Of a stretch of DNA of 64,000 bases, positions 59,627 to 64,000 are shown one piece after another (position 1 is the first letter of the stretch; each line of letters starts with the position of its first letter). The position numbers and the translations under genes are program-made. Source of the stretch: Rhodospira trueperi (GTDB lineage: Bacteria > Pseudomonadota > Alphaproteobacteria > Rhodospirillales > Rhodospirillaceae); contig NZ_FNAP01000011.1 of NCBI RefSeq assembly GCF_900101965.1, positions 1 to 64,000 of the forward strand, given 5' to 3'. Below the pieces are notes generated by a model. The model was not told where the DNA came from. It saw nothing but the letters and a program-made list of their open reading frames with translations, and ran no database searches.

Positions 59627-60748
59627 ATGACCGACCAGAAATTGTCGATTGAAGACGTCAATCGTTTGTTGAGTGATCCGTCTGAGCAGACACGGGCTCA
59701 GACCGCGGAAAAGCTGGCGCGTCAGTTCCAGGATACCTCCCTGACCGACGCCGAACGCCGCATGGCCGAGGATATTCTGCGTCTGATGGCACGCGACGCT
59801 GTCGCCCGCGTGCGCCAGGCGCTGTCGGAGAACCTGAAGGACAACCCGCTGGTTCCCCATGACCTCGCCAAGACGCTGGCCAACGACATCGACGAAGTCG
59901 CCATTCCCATTCTGGAATTCTCGGAGGTTCTGACCCCCGAGGATCTGATCGAGATCGTGCGCAGCCACGACCCCTCGAAGCAGACCGCCATCGCCAAACG
60001 CAAGGTGGTCCAGGCCGTCGTGGCCGACGCCCTGGTCGAGGATGGGGCCGAAAGCGCCGTGACCGTGCTGGCCGGGAACGCCGGCGCCGAGTTGACCGAA
60101 GATTCCATGCTGCGCATCGTGGACCGCTTCGGCGACAGCGAGGCGGTGCAGGACGAACTCATCAAGCGCGATGTGCTGCCCATCACCATCGCCGAGAAAC
60201 TGGTCAATCAGGCGTCGGAAAGCCTGCGAGAACGCCTGCTGGAGCGCCATCCCCTCTCGCCGGAGAAGGCCGCCGACCTGGTGCTGCACTCGCGCGAGCG
60301 GGCCACCATCGGCCTGTCGGCCGGCTCGTCGGAGGAGAGCGTCCTCCGCTTGGTGCGCCAGTTGCGCCAGAACAACCGCCTGACCCCCTCGATCATCGTA
60401 CGCGCCGCCTGCATGGGCGATTTCATCTTCATAGAATGCGCCATGGCGGAACTGGCGGGTGTGCCGCTGGAGAACGCCCGCATTCTGATCCATGACTCCG
60501 GGGACCTGGGCCTGACCGGGATTTTCGAACGCGCGGGGCTGCCCGACAACATTTTCCCGGCGCTCAAGGCCGCCGTCGCCGTCTTCCGTCAGACCTCCTA
60601 CGACGGCCTGGAGAACGACCGCGAGCGTTTCAGCCGCCGCATGATCGAACGGGTGCTGACCCAGTACGGGGACCTTGGGGTCGAGTTCGAGTCCGACGAT
60701 CTGGAATATCTGCTGGGGCGCATGGGCCAGTTGCCGGCGGTATTGTAG
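59627..60748 (+). CDS. DUF2336 family protein
   Basis: The 373-residue alpha-helical protein is of a family nearly limited to alphaproteobacteria. The repeated helices include LSIEDVNRLLSDPSEQTRAQ, LMARDAVARVRQALSENLKD and NPLVPHDLAKTLANDIDEVA, plus the signature IPILEFSEVLTPEDLIEIVR. HEAT-like helical repeats suggest protein binding; no catalytic site is known. The family occurs beside cell-cycle or stress genes in several genomes. ATG 59627 follows ggagcacagggcg. It precedes the dksA-like gene by 226 bp. Confidence 0.9.
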   Translation: MTDQKLSIEDVNRLLSDPSEQTRAQTAEKLARQFQDTSLTDAERRMAEDILRLMARDAVARVRQALSENLKDNPLVPHDLAKTLANDIDEVAIPILEFSEVLTPEDLIEIVRSHDPSKQTAIAKRKVVQAVVADALVEDGAESAVTVLAGNAGAELTEDSMLRIVDRFGDSEAVQDELIKRDVLPITIAEKLVNQASESLRERLLERHPLSPEKAADLVLHSRERATIGLSAGSSEESVLRLVRQLRQNNRLTPSIIVRAACMGDFIFIECAMAELAGVPLENARILIHDSGDLGLTGIFERAGLPDNIFPALKAAVAVFRQTSYDGLENDRERFSRRMIERVLTQYGDLGVEFESDDLEYLLGRMGQLPAVL

Positions 60749-60973
60749 CACCGTTCGACGATCTGCCTGATTCTATTGGTTTCCTTCTCCGCGACACCTT
60801 TTTGCGGTGGCGTGGCCCGGCTTCTCATCCCGAATTCCGACATTTCGCCCGCGAATCCACCGAACCGCTTGCGACCCGGCAAGCGCGCGCCTATAGTCCC
60901 GCCCGTCATGGGGAGGGACGGGCCCGCGTCAAGGGGGCTTTGGGAATGCACCAAGAAGGGTTCGAGGCGGAGA

Positions 60974-61390
60974 ATGAGCGTTACGCTGCCGCCGGATTAT
61001 CGGCCGAGTGAAGACGAAGACTTTATGAACGACTTTCAGCGGGAGTATTTCCGCATCAAGTTGCTGAAGTGGCGTTCTGAGCTGATTAGGGAGGCCGAAG
61101 AAACGCTGGAGCACTTGCAGGACGGCGGGATGCAAGAATCGGACCTTGCCGACCGGGCCTCCGCCGAGATGGACCGGGCGCTGGAATTGCGCACCCGCGA
61201 CCGTGCCCGCAAGCTGATCTCCAAGATCGACGCCGCCCTGCAACGGGTGGAAGAAGGCAGCTACGGCTACTGCGAGGAAACCCAGGAGCCGATCAGCCTG
61301 CGCCGCTTGGAGGCCCGCCCCATCGCCACCCTGAGCCTGGAGGCCCAGGAACGCCACGAGCGCCGCGAACGCACCCACCGCATGGAATAG
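60974..61390 (+). CDS. dksA: DksA/TraR-type transcription factor with reduced zinc finger
   Basis: The 138-residue protein has a coiled-coil N-terminal part (FMNDFQREYFRIKLLKWRSE, EAEETLEHLQDGGMQESDLA) with acidic residues near the tip (DRASAEMDRALELR). The C-terminal domain has YGYCEETQEPISLRRLEARP, where the canonical CXXC...CXXC is reduced to one Cys. The family acts on RNA polymerase with ppGpp to control rRNA and amino acid promoters. Reduced-cysteine DksA proteins are common in alphaproteobacteria and work without zinc. ATG 60974 follows ggcggaga and matches the family start; the longer upstream frame is noncoding. Confidence 0.9.
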   Translation: MSVTLPPDYRPSEDEDFMNDFQREYFRIKLLKWRSELIREAEETLEHLQDGGMQESDLADRASAEMDRALELRTRDRARKLISKIDAALQRVEEGSYGYCEETQEPISLRRLEARPIATLSLEAQERHERRERTHRME

Positions 61391-61433
61391 CCGGGCGCCG
61401 CTCGGCAGCTCTCATGATGGCGGGGCGGCGGGC

Positions 61434-62462
61434 TCACCCCCCGGTCACCCCCGCGTCGGCGAAGGTGGCCATGCCCGCGTGACAGGCCACCGCGCCCCGC
61501 ACCACTCCCAGGGCGGCGGCCGCGCCGCTGCCCTCGCCCAGGCGCAGGCCCAGGTCGAGCAGCGGCTCCTTGTCCAGCAGGGCCAGCAGACGGCGGTGTC
61601 CGGGCTCCCGTGAGACGTGGCCGGCCATGGCGTGATCCAGCCCGCCCGGCGTCAAGCGGTGCCAGACGGCGGCGGCGGCACAGCAGATGAAGCCGTCCAG
61701 CAACACCGGCACCCGCGTCCGCCGCGCCGCCAGAATCCCGCCGGCCATGGCCGCCAGCTCGCGCCCGCCGACCCGGCGCAGGGCCTCCAGCGGATCGGCA
61801 AGGGCGGTGCCGTGATGGGCCATGGCGGCCTCGACCACGGCGCGCTTGCGGCCCAACCCGGCGTCGTCCACCCCGGTGCCGCGTCCCACCCAGTCCGCCG
61901 CCGTGCCGCCGAACAGAGCCAGCGCCAGCGCGGCGGCGGCGGTGGTGTTGGCGATGCCCATTTCCCCGACGATCAGCAGGTCGGTGTCCGTCAGGTCGAG
62001 CGTCAGGCCGGCGTTGACCGCCCCCAGCAGGTCCTCGTCCGTCATCGCCGGCGCGGAGTCGAACGGCGCCGTGGGGCGCTCCAGGTCGAGCGCGATCACG
62101 TCGAGGTCGGCGCCGCCGGCCCGGCACAGTTGATTGATGGCCGCACCGCCGGCCCGGAAGTTGGCCACCATCTGCACGGTGACCTCCGGCGGAAAGGCGG
62201 AGACCCCCTGACTGGCAATGCCGTGGTTGCCAGCGAAGACGACGCAACGCGTCCGCTCCAGGCGCGGCGGGTGCCGGCCCTGCCACGCCGCCATCCAGGC
62301 CGCGATGTCCTCCAACCGCCCCAGCGAGCCGGCCGGCTTGGTCAGCGTCGGCTCACGCGCCGCCGCCGCCGCCGCCGCGTCGTCGTCGGGACCGGGCAGG
62401 TCGCGCGCCAGCGCGCGCAGGGCGTCGAGGGAGGAGGCGGGCGGCAGCACGGACTTGGGCAT
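61434..62462 (-). CDS. cobT: Nicotinate-nucleotide--dimethylbenzimidazole phosphoribosyltransferase
   Basis: The 342-residue enzyme makes alpha-ribazole 5'-phosphate for the lower ligand of cobalamin. Motifs are [20 protein letters not shown] near 40, [20 protein letters not shown] near 74, [16 protein letters not shown] near 164, and [20 protein letters not shown] near 303, where the GEGSGA glutamate is the catalytic base. Length is normal. The ATG is at 62462. It is divergent from cobS and the phosphatase gene, with only 67 bp between, so a shared divergent promoter is likely; no cobalamin riboswitch was recognised there. Confidence 0.93.
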   Translation of the reverse strand: MPKSVLPPASSLDALRALARDLPGPDDDAAAAAAAREPTLTKPAGSLGRLEDIAAWMAAWQGRHPPRLERTRCVVFAGNHGIASQGVSAFPPEVTVQMVANFRAGGAAINQLCRAGGADLDVIALDLERPTAPFDSAPAMTDEDLLGAVNAGLTLDLTDTDLLIVGEMGIANTTAAAALALALFGGTAADWVGRGTGVDDAGLGRKRAVVEAAMAHHGTALADPLEALRRVGGRELAAMAGGILAARRTRVPVLLDGFICCAAAAVWHRLTPGGLDHAMAGHVSREPGHRRLLALLDKEPLLDLGLRLGEGSGAAAALGVVRGAVACHAGMATFADAGVTGG

Positions 62463-62529
62463 GGTGTTTCCCTGGTGTTTTCGGTAAAGAGCCCCTGCCA
62501 TACCTGATCGCAGACGAGAAATCACCCCC

Positions 62530-63327
62530 ATGGAACTCGATCCGGACGCCCCGACCGCCCGCAAAGACGGGCCGCGCCGACGCTTCGACGAGATCAGTCT
62601 GGCGCTGGTGTTCCTGACCCGCCTGCCCGGCGTGCGCACCGACTGGTCCCGGCCGCTGATGAGCGCCGCGTGGGCCTTTCCGGTGGCCGGCGCGGTGGTG
62701 GGACTGGTCGGCGGCGGCGTGGCGGCCCTGCTGGCGACCCTGGGCGCGCCGCCGCTGCTGGCCGCGACCTTGGGTGTCGCGGCGGCGGTGTTGTTCACCG
62801 GCGCGCTGCACGAGGACGGGCTGGCCGACACCGCCGACGGCATCGGCAGCGGCCGCGACCGGGCGCGCTCGCTGGAGATCCTGCGGGATTCGCGCATCGG
62901 TGCCTATGGTGTGCTGGCGCTGATCGTCTCCTCCCTGGCCCGGGTGACGGCGCTGGCGGCGCTGCTGGAGGCGGGAGCGTGGACGGCGGCCCTGCCCGCC
63001 TTCGTGCTGGCGGCGGCGCTGGGGCGCGGCGCCGGCCCGGCGGTCATGGCCGCGCTGCCGCCGGCCCGCGACGACGGCGTGGGTGCCGCCGCCGGCCGAC
63101 CCGCGCCGGCGGGCGTGGCCGTGGCGCTGGTGCTGCCGCTGTTGGCCGGGCTGCTTGTGGGCGGCTGGCCGGCGCTGCCGCTGGCCCTGGCGCCGCTGGT
63201 GTGGCTGGGGTGGCTGGCCCTGCGCCGTCTCGGCGGCACCACGGGCGACGTGGTCGGCGCCGCCATCCTGCTGACCGAGACCACGGCTCTCGCCCTGCTG
63301 GCCATGGCGTGGGGAGGCGCCGCCTGA
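62530..63327 (+). CDS. cobS: Adenosylcobinamide-GDP ribazoletransferase (cobalamin synthase)
   Basis: The 265-residue polytopic enzyme joins adenosylcobinamide-GDP with alpha-ribazole (phosphate) in the membrane. Signatures are [32 protein letters not shown], the essential [19 protein letters not shown] near 97 and [20 protein letters not shown]. About six or seven membrane helices follow, including [20 protein letters not shown]. It overlaps the next gene by 1 bp (TGATG), so they are translationally coupled. Confidence 0.93.
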   Translation: MELDPDAPTARKDGPRRRFDEISLALVFLTRLPGVRTDWSRPLMSAAWAFPVAGAVVGLVGGGVAALLATLGAPPLLAATLGVAAAVLFTGALHEDGLADTADGIGSGRDRARSLEILRDSRIGAYGVLALIVSSLARVTALAALLEAGAWTAALPAFVLAAALGRGAGPAVMAALPPARDDGVGAAAGRPAPAGVAVALVLPLLAGLLVGGWPALPLALAPLVWLGWLALRRLGGTTGDVVGAAILLTETTALALLAMAWGGAA

Positions 63328-63974
63328 TGATCTCCGTCGCCGCGTCCGACACCGCCGCCACGCGCTGGTGGCTGCTGCGTCATGCCCCGGTGCCCGACCC
63401 GGAGGGGCGCATTCTCGGCCGGATCGACGCCGACGCCCATACCGGCGATACCGAGGACCTGGAGGCGCTGGCCCGGCTGCTGCCGCCGCGCGCGGTGCTG
63501 CTGACCACGCCGCTGCGCCGCACCGGCCAGACCGCGCGGGCGCTGGCGGCGGCCGGGCTGCGGCTGCCGCGCGCGGTGGAGGTGGCGGAGCTTCAAGAGC
63601 AGTCCTTCGGCGCCTGGGAGGGCGAGACCTGGGGTGGGCTGGCCAGCCGGGAGCCGCCCGACCCGGCGCTGGCGGCATTCTGGGAGGACCCCGCCCACCA
63701 AGTGCCGCCGGATGGCGAGAGCTTCGCCGCCGTCACCGCCCGCGTCGGCGCCGCGCTGGACCGCCTCAGCCGGGCGCACGCCGGGCGCGACATCGTCGCC
63801 GTGGTCCATGCCGGCACCGTGCGCGCGGCCCTGGCCGTGGCGCTGGATGTGGACCCGGCGACGGCTTTGCGCTTCGCCGTCGAGCCGCTGTCCCTGACCC
63901 GGCTGGACCGGCTGGACGTCTCGCCCGGCCCCGTCTGGCGGGTGGGATGCGTCAACACGCTGATGACGGTCTGA
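63327..63974 (+). CDS. Histidine phosphatase family protein, alpha-ribazole phosphatase-like
   Basis: The 215-residue member of the phosphoglycerate-mutase-like phosphatases has the catalytic motif WWLLRHAPVPDPEGR (RH, near residue 18), the second motif LLTTPLRRTGQTARALA near 59, EQSFGAWEGETWGG and AVVHAGTVRAALAV with the second catalytic His near 159. Position directly after cobS and with cobT opposite argues for CobC (dephosphorylation of alpha-ribazole phosphate or adenosylcobalamin phosphate). The last 20 bases of the window show no further gene. Confidence 0.85.
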   Translation: MISVAASDTAATRWWLLRHAPVPDPEGRILGRIDADAHTGDTEDLEALARLLPPRAVLLTTPLRRTGQTARALAAAGLRLPRAVEVAELQEQSFGAWEGETWGGLASREPPDPALAAFWEDPAHQVPPDGESFAAVTARVGAALDRLSRAHAGRDIVAVVHAGTVRAALAVALDVDPATALRFAVEPLSLTRLDRLDVSPGPVWRVGCVNTLMTV

Positions 63975-64000
63975 TTCGAAACCCGGTTGATGGGTTCGCC

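Noticed and set aside
62463-62529. Cobalamin riboswitch between cobT and cobS
   Set aside because: Only 67 bp and no B12-box-like sequence.

Overview
The window is high-GC DNA from an alphaproteobacterium, most likely of the Rhodospirillales or a close relative. The evidence is gene content: a DUF2336 protein, an alphaproteobacterial DksA variant with a reduced zinc finger, UbiK, ccmA-ccmB, a Calvin-cycle-type class II aldolase, an SHP/DHC/cytochrome b cluster (known from purple bacteria such as Rhodobacter) and DUF1127. The species cannot be read from the sequence.

Layout. 1-13,250 is accessory DNA at a tRNA-Gly(GCC) gene. It begins in an IS5-family element, passes a 5'-truncated unknown gene and IS3/IS5 remnants, and reaches a clean integrative island (about 1989-13025). 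The island is bounded by a perfect 57-bp direct repeat of the tRNA 3' part and carries a P4-type integrase. Its only other genes are two convergent giants: a membrane-attached STAND NTPase and a SIR2-domain protein, both resembling anti-phage defence effectors. DNA left of the island looks like the end of an older island in the same tRNA gene.

13,250-32,855 is mostly chromosomal core: a carboxylate-amine ligase with an N-formylglutamate amidohydrolase, NUDIX hydrolase, SDR, ccmAB, modE-modA, MBL hydrolase, ParA, a Crp/Fnr regulator, three signalling proteins (one with a degenerate GGDEF, one with no output domain) and class II aldolase. A BrnT-like toxin gene cut by an IS5 fragment follows. 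33,487-37,719 is a c/b-type cytochrome cluster (DHC, SHP, two membrane cytochromes b, two PepSY proteins, a response regulator without its kinase). A CHASE-like-PAS-GGDEF cyclase lies next to it.

40,247-53,768 reads in one direction: a tail-collar-domain exported protein, a sulfotransferase, a 1937-aa LEPR-motif/DUF4347 adhesin with four exact-length 372-bp internal repeats, then a TolC-like lipoprotein, a HlyD-type adaptor, a GAF-like+HlyD fusion and a PqqD-like/M50/HlyD membrane protein. No ABC ATPase is present, so this is the best candidate here for a poorly described export system. After it come unusual palindromes and hairpins (54,073-54,490), mlaA, a FadL-type porin, an SMR transporter, hldD, ubiK, DUF2336, dksA-like, and cobT divergent from cobS and a cobC-like phosphatase.
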